This document shows positions 33,932-41,778 of a stretch of DNA of 64,000 nt, piece after piece. The DNA is from Amycolatopsis mediterranei (GTDB lineage: Bacteria > Actinomycetota > Actinomycetes > Mycobacteriales > Pseudonocardiaceae): the NCBI RefSeq assembly GCF_026017845.1, contig NZ_CP100416.1, positions 3,380,948 to 3,444,947 of the forward strand, given 5' to 3'. The position numbers and the translations under genes are program-made. The notes under the pieces were generated by a model. It was not told where the DNA came from and did not search any database. It saw only the letters and a program-made list of their open reading frames with translations. Numbering within the stretch: the first letter of the stretch is position 1; every line of letters starts with the position of its first letter.

Positions 33932-34859
33932 TGCCAATCCGACCGAAAGCAGGCGGGGACGGTCCGCAGCCGATCCGCGCGAGGCGACGGTTTCCGCCGT
34001 GACTGCCGTCGGATCGGCACGCAAACGGCACAGCATCAGCGGCCGCCCGGTGGTCATCACCGGCGCGGCCTCCGGCATCGGCCGCGCGCTGGCCACCCGG
34101 CTCTCCCGGCTCGGCTCGCCGGTCGCCCTCGCCGACGTCGACGAAGACGGCTTGAAGGCCACCGCGGCCGCACTGTCCGGCAAGGTGCTGACCCGCGTCC
34201 TCGACGTCCGCGACGCCGAAGACCAGCTGAGGTTCGCCGCCGAGGTCCGCGAATGGCTCCCGGCTCCGCTGGCCGCGGTGTTCAACAACGCCGGCGTCGC
34301 GGTGACCTCGACCGTGCTCGACGCGGTGCCCGAGGACGACGACTGGCTGCACGACATCAACTTCCGCGGCGTCGTCCACGGGACGCGGGCGTTCTTGCCC
34401 ATCCTCGTCGAACAGGGCGAAGGCGCGATCGTGAACACCTCCAGCGTATTCGGCCTGCTCGGCATGCCGTACCAGAGCGCCTACTGCGCGGCGAAGTTCG
34501 CCGTCCGCGGCTTCACCGAGTCGCTGCGGCAGGAACTGCGCGGCACCGACGTCCGCGCCATCACCGTCCACCCGGGCGGCATCACGACGAACATCGCGCG
34601 CAACGCCCGGGTGCGCCGCGACCCCGAGGGCCGGGGCCGCACCCAGGAGCAGATGGCCGCGCAGTTCGAAGCCATGACGATGACGTCGCCGGACAAGGCG
34701 GCGGCGATCATCCACGCCGGTGTCGACCGCGGGAAGGCCCGCATCCTGGTCGGCCCGGACGCCTACCTGTTCGACGCGCTCGCCCGCATCACCCCCACCC
34801 ACTACAACGCCGTGCTGACGCGCGTCATGCGGCGCGCCCGGCGGACGGAGACGGTGTAA
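33915..34859 (+). CDS. Short-chain dehydrogenase/reductase
   Basis: A protein of 314 residues. A basic 45-residue N-terminal extension precedes the Rossmann motif TGAASGIG (about residue 50). NNAG, the catalytic Ser (NTSSVFG) and YCAAK (Tyr-x3-Lys) follow in standard order. ATG at 33915 has GAGGAG five bases upstream and overlaps the hydrolase gene by 17 bp. It likely interconverts an alcohol made by the P450 and the ketone used by the EthA-like enzyme. The extension is unusual for a classical SDR. Confidence 0.88.
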   Translation: MSRPRSANPTESRRGRSAADPREATVSAVTAVGSARKRHSISGRPVVITGAASGIGRALATRLSRLGSPVALADVDEDGLKATAAALSGKVLTRVLDVRDAEDQLRFAAEVREWLPAPLAAVFNNAGVAVTSTVLDAVPEDDDWLHDINFRGVVHGTRAFLPILVEQGEGAIVNTSSVFGLLGMPYQSAYCAAKFAVRGFTESLRQELRGTDVRAITVHPGGITTNIARNARVRRDPEGRGRTQEQMAAQFEAMTMTSPDKAAAIIHAGVDRGKARILVGPDAYLFDALARITPTHYNAVLTRVMRRARRTETV

Positions 34860-36335
34860 ATGACCGAACACCTCGACGTGCTGATCGTCGGTGCCGGGCT
34901 GTCCGGCGTCGGCGCGGCCCACCACCTGCGCACGGCGTTCCCGCGCAAGAGCTACGCGATCCTCGAAGCCCGCGACGCGATCGGCGGTACCTGGGACCTG
35001 TTCCGCTACCCCGGCGTCCGGTCCGATTCGGACATGCAGACCCTCGGCTACCGGTTCCGGCCGTGGACCGACGCGAAGGCCATCGCGGACGGGCCCTCGA
35101 TCCTGCGGTACGTCCGCGACACCGCGGCCGACGCGGGGATCGACCGGCACATCCGGTTCGGGCACCGGGTGGTCCGCGCCGAATGGTCCACAGAGGACGC
35201 ACGGTGGACGGTCGAGGCCGAGCACGACGGGCAACCGGTCGTGTTCACCGCCAAGTTCCTGTACCTGTGCAGCGGCTACTACGACTACGCGGCCGGGCAC
35301 ACGCCGGAGTTCCCCGGTCTCGAGAACTTCGGCGGCACCGTCGTCCACCCGCAGCACTGGCCCGAGGACCTCGACTACACCGGCAAGAAGGTCGTCGTCA
35401 TCGGTAGCGGCGCCACCGCGGTCACCCTCGTCCCGGCGATGACCGACCGCGCCGCCCACGTGACGATGCTGCAGCGCTCCCCCACCTACATCCTGTCGCT
35501 GCCGTCGGAGGACGCGCTGGCCAACCGGCTGCGCGGGCTGCTCGGCGCCCGGCTGGCGTACCCGATCGCGCGCTGGAAGAACGTCGCGGTGAGCACGCTG
35601 ATCTACCAGCTCAGCCGGCGGCGCCCGGCCGTGGTGAAGGCGATGATCCGCAAGGCGACGGCGAAGCAGCTGCCACCCGGGTTCGCCGTCGACACCCACT
35701 TCAAGCCGCGGTACCAGCCCTGGGACCAGCGGCTGTGCCTGGTCCCGGACGGCGACCTGTTCCGGTCGCTCCGCCGCGGCGACGCCTCGATCGTCACCGA
35801 CCGGATCGCGGAATTCACCCAGCGGGGCGTCCGGCTCGAATCGGGCGACGAGCTCGAGGCCGACGTCGTCGTCACCGCGACCGGGCTGCGGCTGCTGGCC
35901 TTCGGCGGCATCGCGCTGTCGGTGGACGGCGTCCCGGTGAAGCTGCCGGAAACGCTGGCCTACAAGGGCATGATGCTCAGCGGCGTGCCGAACTTCGCGT
36001 TCACGATCGGTTACACGAATGCGTCGTGGACGCTGAAGGCCGACCTGGTCGGCGAGTACGTCGTCCGGCTGCTGCGCCACCTCGACCGGCACGGCTACGA
36101 CCAGTGCGTGCCGGTCAACGACGACCCGGCGGTCACCGAGCGGCCGCTGCTGGACTTCGACGCCGGGTACGTGCAGCGGTCGATCGACGAGTTCCCGAAG
36201 GCCGGTTCGCGGGCGCCGTGGCAGCTGGGCATGAGCTACGCGCACGACGTCGTCAAACTCCGGCACGGCCGGATCGACGACGGCGCGCTGCGTTTCTCGC
36301 GGCGGCGGGCGGGAGCGGGCAGACTGAGCGCATGA
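34860..36335 (+). CDS. ethA: Baeyer-Villiger flavin monooxygenase, EthA-like
   Basis: A protein of 491 residues. The N-terminal FAD motif is GAGLSGVGAAHHL, the BVMO fingerprint FGGTVVHPQHWPE fits FxGxxxHxxxWP, and the NADPH motif is IGSGATAV. Segments RYPGVRSDSDMQTLGYRFRPW, PWDQRLCLVP and AYKGMMLSGVPNFAFTIGYTNASWTLKADLV strongly resemble mycobacterial EthA (Rv3854c), the ethionamide activator. It inserts oxygen beside a ketone carbonyl to give an ester. It starts directly after the SDR stop and is followed by an NAD kinase gene. Confidence 0.93.
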   Translation: MTEHLDVLIVGAGLSGVGAAHHLRTAFPRKSYAILEARDAIGGTWDLFRYPGVRSDSDMQTLGYRFRPWTDAKAIADGPSILRYVRDTAADAGIDRHIRFGHRVVRAEWSTEDARWTVEAEHDGQPVVFTAKFLYLCSGYYDYAAGHTPEFPGLENFGGTVVHPQHWPEDLDYTGKKVVVIGSGATAVTLVPAMTDRAAHVTMLQRSPTYILSLPSEDALANRLRGLLGARLAYPIARWKNVAVSTLIYQLSRRRPAVVKAMIRKATAKQLPPGFAVDTHFKPRYQPWDQRLCLVPDGDLFRSLRRGDASIVTDRIAEFTQRGVRLESGDELEADVVVTATGLRLLAFGGIALSVDGVPVKLPETLAYKGMMLSGVPNFAFTIGYTNASWTLKADLVGEYVVRLLRHLDRHGYDQCVPVNDDPAVTERPLLDFDAGYVQRSIDEFPKAGSRAPWQLGMSYAHDVVKLRHGRIDDGALRFSRRRAGAGRLSA

Positions 36336-36368
36336 CGCTCGGTACCTCGCCCGCCCAGGGCCGCTGAC

Positions 36369-37235
36369 ATGCACTCCGCGGGACTCGTGCTCCATCCCCG
36401 CCGCGACTCCGCGGCCGCCGTCGAAGCCGTTCTCGGCTGGGCGAGCAACCGGAACATCGAAATCCTCGGCATCGCCGACGAGATCGTCCGGCTCAACTGC
36501 GCCGCGATCGGGGTGACGCCCGAGGAGCTCGGCCGCCGCTCCGACCTGGTGGTCAGCCTGGGCGGCGACGGCACGATGCTGCGGGCCATGCGGCTGGCCG
36601 ACGGGCAGCGGGCGCCGGTGCTCGGGGTGAACCTCGGCAAGCTCGGCTTCCTGGCCGAGGTCGACGTCCCCGACCTGCCCGGCGCGCTCTCGGCCATCGA
36701 CGGCCACCAGTTCACGGTGGAACCGCGGCTGGCCGTGGACGCGGTGCTGCAGGGGCGGAAGATCACCGCGTTCAACGACATCGCGGTGGTGCGCGTGCCC
36801 GGCGACGGCAGCGCAGTGGTCGCCGTCCGCGTCGGGGGCCAGCCGTTCGTGAGCTACTCGGCCGACGCGGTGGTCGTCGCGACCCCGACCGGCTCGACGG
36901 CCTACAGCTTCTCGGCGGGCGGCCCGATCACCAGCCCGGCGGTGGAGGCCCTGCTGGTGACGCCCGCGGCGCCGCATTCGGCGTACAGCCGGGGCGTGGT
37001 GCTCTCGGTGCACGACGAGGTGACCCTGGAGCTGCTGCCGACCAGCGGCCGGCTGGCGGTGGAGGTCGACGGCCAGGTCGAGGGGTACGTCTCCCCCGGC
37101 GAACGGCTCGACCTGCGCGGCCGGCCGAGCGCGGCGCGGGTGGTCCGGCTCGGGATGACGACGTTCTACCAGCGGGCGCGGCGCAAGCTGCGGCTCACGG
37201 ATTCGGCCGAAATCCCGCAGGACGGCGACCACTGA
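36369..37235 (+). CDS. nadK: NAD kinase
   Basis: A protein of 288 residues. The GGDGTMLRAM motif (about residue 61) carries the catalytic Asp, NLGKLGFL and ATPTGSTAYSFSAGGPI form the nucleotide site. It phosphorylates NAD to NADP. The gene follows the EthA-like gene by 33 bases; a mini-frame of 11 codons (36332-36367) overlaps the EthA stop and ends one base before this ATG, which could couple translation. It likely raises NADP(H) for the operon's NADPH-consuming oxygenase. It may be a second, pathway-specific copy. Confidence 0.9.
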   Translation: MHSAGLVLHPRRDSAAAVEAVLGWASNRNIEILGIADEIVRLNCAAIGVTPEELGRRSDLVVSLGGDGTMLRAMRLADGQRAPVLGVNLGKLGFLAEVDVPDLPGALSAIDGHQFTVEPRLAVDAVLQGRKITAFNDIAVVRVPGDGSAVVAVRVGGQPFVSYSADAVVVATPTGSTAYSFSAGGPITSPAVEALLVTPAAPHSAYSRGVVLSVHDEVTLELLPTSGRLAVEVDGQVEGYVSPGERLDLRGRPSAARVVRLGMTTFYQRARRKLRLTDSAEIPQDGDH

Positions 37236-37345
37236 CGGTGTCCTGCGTCACAGCGCGGACGCGTCGGCAATGGTCACGGAAAGGTCACGGGTAGCGTCCC
37301 CGGCTGCGCCTGAACCAGCCGAACCGTCCCGGAGTGTTTCCCCAC

Positions 37346-38047
37346 ATGCTGTGTCCCGCACCCGTCCGTCCCCGCCTGCGCGCCCGCCTGCTCGTGCCGG
37401 GAGCCCTCGCCGCCTTCGCCGGCGCCGTCGTGCTGCTCGCCGTGCTGCACGTCGATCGCCGGCTCGCGCCCCTCGACCCGGTCAGCACGATGCTCAGCGA
37501 CTACGCGCTGAGCGCGGGCCGCTGGATGTGGGACGGCGCGCTCCTGCTCACCAGCACGGGATCGGCGCTGCTGCTGGTCGCGCTCTACCGCCGTGGCCTG
37601 CTCGCCAACCCCGCACTGGTGGCGGCGAAGGTGCTGTGGTGCGTGAGTCTCCTGGCGGTCGCGGTGTTCGCGAAGGATCCGCAGGGCGGCGCGGTCACCG
37701 CGACCGGCAAGATCCACCTGTACGCCTCGGCGGTGACCTGCCTGAGCCTGCCGGTGGTCGGCTGGGCGCTGGGACGGCGGCACCGCGACGACCCGCGCTG
37801 GCGGCGCTTCGCGACGTGGTCGCGGCGGCTGGCCCTGGCGGCGATCCCGTTCTACCTGCCGTTCATCGTCCCGTTCGCGGTGAACGTCGTCCTCGGCGGT
37901 CACCTGCCCACCGTGGCGACCGGCCTGGTCGAGCGGCTGATGATGGTCCTGGAGATCGCCCTGCTGGGCGTCCTGGGCCACTGGGCGCACCGGGCGATGC
38001 CGACCGGGGTCCGGTTCCGGCCGCGTGCTCAGGTGTCGCCCGGCTGA
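37346..38047 (+). CDS. DUF998-type integral membrane protein
   Basis: A protein of 233 residues with about six hydrophobic helices. The opening LDPVSTMLSDYALSAGRWMWD and later KIHLYASAVTCLSLPVVGWALG match the DUF998 family. Function unknown; members are predicted plasma-membrane proteins. ATG at 37346 is used; a GTG four codons upstream is equally possible since GGAG sits close by. The 3' end overlaps the convergent phosphoesterase gene by 19 bp. Confidence 0.7.
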   Translation: MLCPAPVRPRLRARLLVPGALAAFAGAVVLLAVLHVDRRLAPLDPVSTMLSDYALSAGRWMWDGALLLTSTGSALLLVALYRRGLLANPALVAAKVLWCVSLLAVAVFAKDPQGGAVTATGKIHLYASAVTCLSLPVVGWALGRRHRDDPRWRRFATWSRRLALAAIPFYLPFIVPFAVNVVLGGHLPTVATGLVERLMMVLEIALLGVLGHWAHRAMPTGVRFRPRAQVSPG

Positions 38048-38400
38048 TCGCGGGTGCGGTGCAGGAGCCAGTCGCGGGCGGTGCGGATCAGGGCGTACCG
38101 CACCGAGCCCACCCGGCCGTGCAGGGTGAACAGGATGCGCTTGGCCGTCCGGTCGTGCTCCTCCCACCAGCCCGTGTCGGCGATCTTCTTCGTCTCGTCC
38201 TCGTAGTCGAGGTGGTCGAGAGCGTGGTCGGGCACGGCGACGGCGAGGCGGTCGGCGCCGGGATCCGGCGGGAGGCCGCGCGGGACCGCCCATGAGCGCA
38301 GCACGCCGTCCTCCTCCAGCCGCAGGTCGAAGTGGTGCCGTGGCCGAAAGTGCTCGTGCAGCACGAACGCCGGTCGCCGATCGTTCACGGCGTTCACCAT
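38029..38400 (-). CDS. Stand-alone LigD-type 3'-phosphoesterase domain protein
   Basis: A protein of 123 residues, equal to the PE domain of bacterial LigD. The metal-site pattern FVLHEHFRPRHHFDLRLE with the following SWAVPRGLP is clear, and H-x-LDYEDE supplies the later His. This domain trims 3'-phosphates and 3'-ribonucleotides at DNA ends to give 3'-OH for end joining. No ligase, polymerase domain or Ku gene is adjacent. It is shorter than the usual 150-180 residues. Confidence 0.82.
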   Translation of the reverse strand: MVNAVNDRRPAFVLHEHFRPRHHFDLRLEEDGVLRSWAVPRGLPPDPGADRLAVAVPDHALDHLDYEDETKKIADTGWWEEHDRTAKRILFTLHGRVGSVRYALIRTARDWLLHRTRDQPGDT

Positions 38401-38465
38401 GCCAGATCACCCGTCCGGGTAAGTCCGGCTAGGTTGGGACCCACAGGGGATTCCAGGGAGGCCGG

Positions 38466-39455
38466 GTGAACGTCACCGGTGCGGTGCTGCCCGGCGCCGC
38501 CGGAGTGGCCTTCGTCGTGTTCGCCGTCCGGCTGGCCCGCGAACCGCGGCGGCTGGGCAACGCCGTGTGGCTCGGCGTGGCGCTGCTGCTGATCGCGTTG
38601 TGGCTGCTGCGCGCGGCACTGCACCTGGAGTGGCTGACGCCGGTGCTGGTCGGGCTGCTGGCCGTCGTGGCCGTGCTCGTCGCCCTGGTGCTGCCGGCGG
38701 CGCTGATCGTCAACGGCGTGCGGATGTGGCGTCGCGAAGGCCGCAGCGCCGGGAACCTGCTGTCGCTCGGCCTCGGCGCCGGGCTGGTCACGCTGGAGGC
38801 GCTGGCCTTCGCGCCGCTCGGCCGGTGGGGTTCGGCGCTGGTGGCCATCGCCGTCGTGCTGGGCGGCTACTTCGGGTTCCTCTTCCTGTCGCTGCTGGTC
38901 TATTCCGTGGTGTACAGCCGGATCGGTCGCCGCGGCGGGTTCGACGCGATCATCGTGCTCGGCTGCGGCCTCGACGGCGAGCGCGTGCCGCCGCTGCTCG
39001 CCGGGCGGCTCGAGCGCGCGATCCGGCTCCACGACCGGGAGCCGGAGCCGCCGTTGCTGGTCGTTTCGGGCGGGCGCGGCCCCGGCGAGACGGTCTCCGA
39101 AGCCGAAGCGATGCACGCCTACCTGCGGGACCGCGGTATTCCGGACGACCACATCCGGCGCGAGGACCGCGCCCGCACGACCGAGGAGAACCTCCGCTTC
39201 TCGGCGGACCTGCTCCCGGCCGGCGCGCGGCGCGTGGTCGCGGTGACCAGCAGCTACCACGTGTTCCGGGCGGCGGTGGAGTGCCGACGGCTCGGCCTGC
39301 CGTTCCACGCGACGGGCGCACCGACGGCCCGGTACTTCCTGCCGAGCGCGCTGCTGCGCGAGTTCGCGGCGCTGATCCTGCACTACCGCCGGACGACGAT
39401 CGCGGCGTGCGTGGTGATCGTCGGCGCAGGCGTCCTGCTGGCCATCTTCGCCTGA
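38466..39455 (+). CDS. YdcF-like membrane protein with DUF218 domain
   Basis: A protein of 329 residues. Five or so hydrophobic helices fill residues 1-155. The DUF218 domain follows: AIIVLGCGLDGERVPP, LLVVSGGRGPGE, SEAEAMHAYLRDRGIP, RARTTEENLRFS and VVAVTSSYHVFRA. A last hydrophobic segment ends the protein. Such proteins (SanA/ElyC-like) are linked to envelope precursor metabolism. GTG at 38466 follows GGGAGG with good spacing. It is monocistronic. Confidence 0.8.
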   Translation: MNVTGAVLPGAAGVAFVVFAVRLAREPRRLGNAVWLGVALLLIALWLLRAALHLEWLTPVLVGLLAVVAVLVALVLPAALIVNGVRMWRREGRSAGNLLSLGLGAGLVTLEALAFAPLGRWGSALVAIAVVLGGYFGFLFLSLLVYSVVYSRIGRRGGFDAIIVLGCGLDGERVPPLLAGRLERAIRLHDREPEPPLLVVSGGRGPGETVSEAEAMHAYLRDRGIPDDHIRREDRARTTEENLRFSADLLPAGARRVVAVTSSYHVFRAAVECRRLGLPFHATGAPTARYFLPSALLREFAALILHYRRTTIAACVVIVGAGVLLAIFA

Positions 39456-39467
39456 ACCGCGGGCCAC

Positions 39468-40682
39468 CTAGCCTGCACGCAGGACCGAGCAGGCGCGGGC
39501 CACCCCGTCCTCGGCCCGCAGGCGCGCGCCGACGTACTGCGCGCCCCGGCGGAACAGCGGGTTCTCCGTCAGCTCCCGCAACCGGGCGGTCAGCGATCCG
39601 ACGTCGAGGTCCTCCAGCGGCAACGGTCTCGGACCGGCGCTCAGCCGCGACACCCGATCGCCCCAGTAGGGCTGGTCGGAGAAGACCGGGCAGACCAGCG
39701 CCGGCACTCCGGCCCGCAGCCCGGCGGCGGTGGTCCCGGCGCCACCGTGGTGGACGACGGCGGCGGTGCGCGGGAACAGCCAGTCGTGCGGGACGTCCCC
39801 GGCGATCAGCAGGTCATCGGCACCGGCCCCGGTGCCGATGACGCCACGCAGCCCGGCCCGGCGCAACGCCGTGGTGACGATGTCGTAGGTCCGCTCGGCG
39901 TCGGCGGGCTGCATGCTGCCGAAGCCGGCGTAGACCGGCGGCGGTCCCGCGGCGAGGAAGTCGCGCAGCCGCGGGTCCGGGCGCGGGTGCGCGGTGTCGA
40001 GGAACCAGTAGCCGGTGACGTGCACGCGGGCGGGCCAGTCGGGCGGCCGCGGCACGACGGCGTCGGAAAATCCGCACAGCACGGGCGAACGCCGCCGCGG
40101 CCCCCGTCGTCCGGCCTTCGGCAGGCCGAGCGTCTCGACGCGCCAGCGGTCGACTTCGGGCCGCAGGACCTGCCAGGCGAAGGCGTCGACGGCGGTGAAG
40201 CTCAGGTGCCGTCCCCAGGGACCGAGCCGGGCGGCCTGCGGCAGGAGCGGGTGCGCGAAGGCCCGCGTCGGCACGCTGGGCTGGTAGTGCAGCTCGACGT
40301 CGGGGACGCCGAGGTGGGCGCCCAGGTGCGTGCCGAGGAAGCCGAGCGAGGGGGCGAGCACGAGGTCGGCCCCGGCGGCGCCGGCGTGGACGTCGGCGAG
40401 AAGCCCGTCGAGGACCGGCCGCAGGACGGCCCGCAGCCCGGAGAGGAAAGTCCGGCGGCTTCCGGTGGTCCACGCTCGCCCGGCGGCCGAGCCGAGGAGG
40501 GCGGCGGGATCGGCCGAGAGGGACGCGAAGCCGAGACTGTGAGCTTCGGCCAGCGCCCGGAAGCCCGGCGCGGCGAGCAAGCGGACGCGATCACCATCGG
40601 CGGCCAGGCCGCGGCCGAGGGCCACACACGGCTGAACATCACCACGCGACCCCGGCGCGACGATCACGACCAGGCGGCTCAT
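39468..40682 (-). CDS. Glycosyltransferase family 1 (UDP-glycosyltransferase/MGT-like)
   Basis: A protein of 404 residues with a GT-B fold. The N-terminus VVIVAPGSRGDVQPCVALGRGLAADGDRV and the C-terminal donor site HHGGAGTTAAGLRAGVPALVCPVFSDQPYWGDRV are those of sterol/macrolide glucosyltransferases and glycopeptide GTs. It would transfer a sugar from an NDP-sugar to a lipid or natural product. ATG at 40682 is the natural N-terminus. Upstream lie the degenerate tandem repeats at 40683-40950, so promoter signals are unclear. The acceptor is unknown. Confidence 0.85.
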   Translation of the reverse strand: MSRLVVIVAPGSRGDVQPCVALGRGLAADGDRVRLLAAPGFRALAEAHSLGFASLSADPAALLGSAAGRAWTTGSRRTFLSGLRAVLRPVLDGLLADVHAGAAGADLVLAPSLGFLGTHLGAHLGVPDVELHYQPSVPTRAFAHPLLPQAARLGPWGRHLSFTAVDAFAWQVLRPEVDRWRVETLGLPKAGRRGPRRRSPVLCGFSDAVVPRPPDWPARVHVTGYWFLDTAHPRPDPRLRDFLAAGPPPVYAGFGSMQPADAERTYDIVTTALRRAGLRGVIGTGAGADDLLIAGDVPHDWLFPRTAAVVHHGGAGTTAAGLRAGVPALVCPVFSDQPYWGDRVSRLSAGPRPLPLEDLDVGSLTARLRELTENPLFRRGAQYVGARLRAEDGVARACSVLRAG

Positions 40683-40950
40683 CGCTTCGCTCCGGCATGG
40701 GAGCGGCGCGGCGGCCGCGGCCGGTCGTTCACCGCACCACCGCTGCATTGCTCCGGCGACCGCCTCACCGCTTCGCTCCGACACCGGGACGGCGGAGCAG
40801 ACTCGCCCGGCCGTTCGCCACACCACCGCCGCATAACCCCAGCCACTCCCGCTTCGCTCCGACACCGGAGCGGCGGAAGGACCCGGCCGGCCGCCCCGTG
40901 CCGACGCAGCACCGCCCCGGCCGGCCCCCGCCACCCACGCCGGCGCCTCA
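40683..40950. repeat. Degenerate tandem repeat, three copies of about 81-86 bp
   Basis: CGCTTCGCTCCGRCAYSGG recurs at 40683, 40769 and 40850, each followed by GCGGCG/GGCGGA-like sequence and a CACCACCGC-like segment in the first two copies. A shortened fourth start CGCTTCGCC is at 40951. The first copy begins one base after the glycosyltransferase start codon and the fourth lies in the 3' end of the SDR gene. There are no unique spacers, so this is not a CRISPR array. Confidence 0.6.
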
Positions 40951-41778
40951 TCGCTTCGCCGCCGTCAGGTGGTAGCGCCACCGGAACGGCAAGTTCGCCA
41001 GCGCCGCCGCCAGCCGGGCGTCTCTGCCCACCAGATAACGCGGAGCCGGGCGGCGGGCCGTCAGCGCCCGGACGACCGTCTCCGCCGCCCGGCGCGGTGG
41101 CACGCCCGTCCGGGCCGAGCGGGCCGCGCTGCGTTCCGCCGCCGCCAGCTGGTCGCCGTACCTCTCCAAGGCCGCCGGCGGCAGCCGCTCGCGGACCTCC
41201 TCCGCCGCCGCTCGGGCTCGGGGCCAGATCGGCGTGGCCACCGCTCCCGGCTCGACCAGCACCACCCGGATCCCCTCCGGGGCGAGCTCCGCGCGCAGGC
41301 TGTCGGTCAAGCCGACCAGGGCGAACTTCGACGTGTGGTACGGCCCGACCATCGGCCCCGCGATCCGCCCACCGATCGAGCCGATCGTCACCACGCGCGC
41401 CGATTCCGCGCGCCGCAACGCCGGCAGCATCGCGCGCGTCACCACCAGCTGACCGGTGACGTTCACCTCCAGCTGTTCCCGGAACGCCGCCAGCGGCACG
41501 TGCTCCAGCGGCCCCGGCCGCGCGACACCGGCGTTGTTCACCAAGCCCCGCAACGGTCCCGCCGTCGCCACGCGCTCTCCGCACCGGGCGACCGAATCCG
41601 CGTCGCGCAGGTCCATCCGCAGCACGGTGACCGCGTCGCCGTACGCCCGCTCGAGTTCCGCTTCGTCCGCGTCGGTGCGTACGCTCGCCCACACGTGCGC
41701 GCCCCGCCGGATCAGCTCCGCCACGCAGGCGCGGCCGATCCCGCCCGCCGCCCCGGTCACCACGTAGGAGGGTTTCAC
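40948..41778 (-). CDS. Short-chain dehydrogenase/reductase coupled to Ag85-like gene
   Basis: A protein of 276 residues. The motifs are TGAAGGIG (NADP-binding), NNAGVARPG, GSIGGRIAGPMVGPYHTSK with Ser and YxxxK, and a C-terminal tail ending LPFRWRYHLTAAKR. GTG at 41778 lies in a GTGA overlap with the stop of the upstream Ag85-like gene, so the two are one operon. By analogy with CmrA in mycolate synthesis it could reduce a beta-keto lipid made by the facing Pks13-like synthase, but sequence alone only supports a generic SDR. Confidence 0.85.
   Translation of the reverse strand: MKPSYVVTGAAGGIGRACVAELIRRGAHVWASVRTDADEAELERAYGDAVTVLRMDLRDADSVARCGERVATAGPLRGLVNNAGVARPGPLEHVPLAAFREQLEVNVTGQLVVTRAMLPALRRAESARVVTIGSIGGRIAGPMVGPYHTSKFALVGLTDSLRAELAPEGIRVVLVEPGAVATPIWPRARAAAEEVRERLPPAALERYGDQLAAAERSAARSARTGVPPRRAAETVVRALTARRPAPRYLVGRDARLAAALANLPFRWRYHLTAAKR

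Noticed and set aside
33888..37232. Long minus-strand open frame opposite the SDR, BVMO and NAD kinase genes
   Set aside because: Same reason: the plus strand carries three clear enzymes with complete motifs, and the reverse frame has none.
40683..40950. Possible CRISPR array
   Set aside because: Only three degenerate units, no conserved repeat of constant length, no unique spacers and no cas genes.
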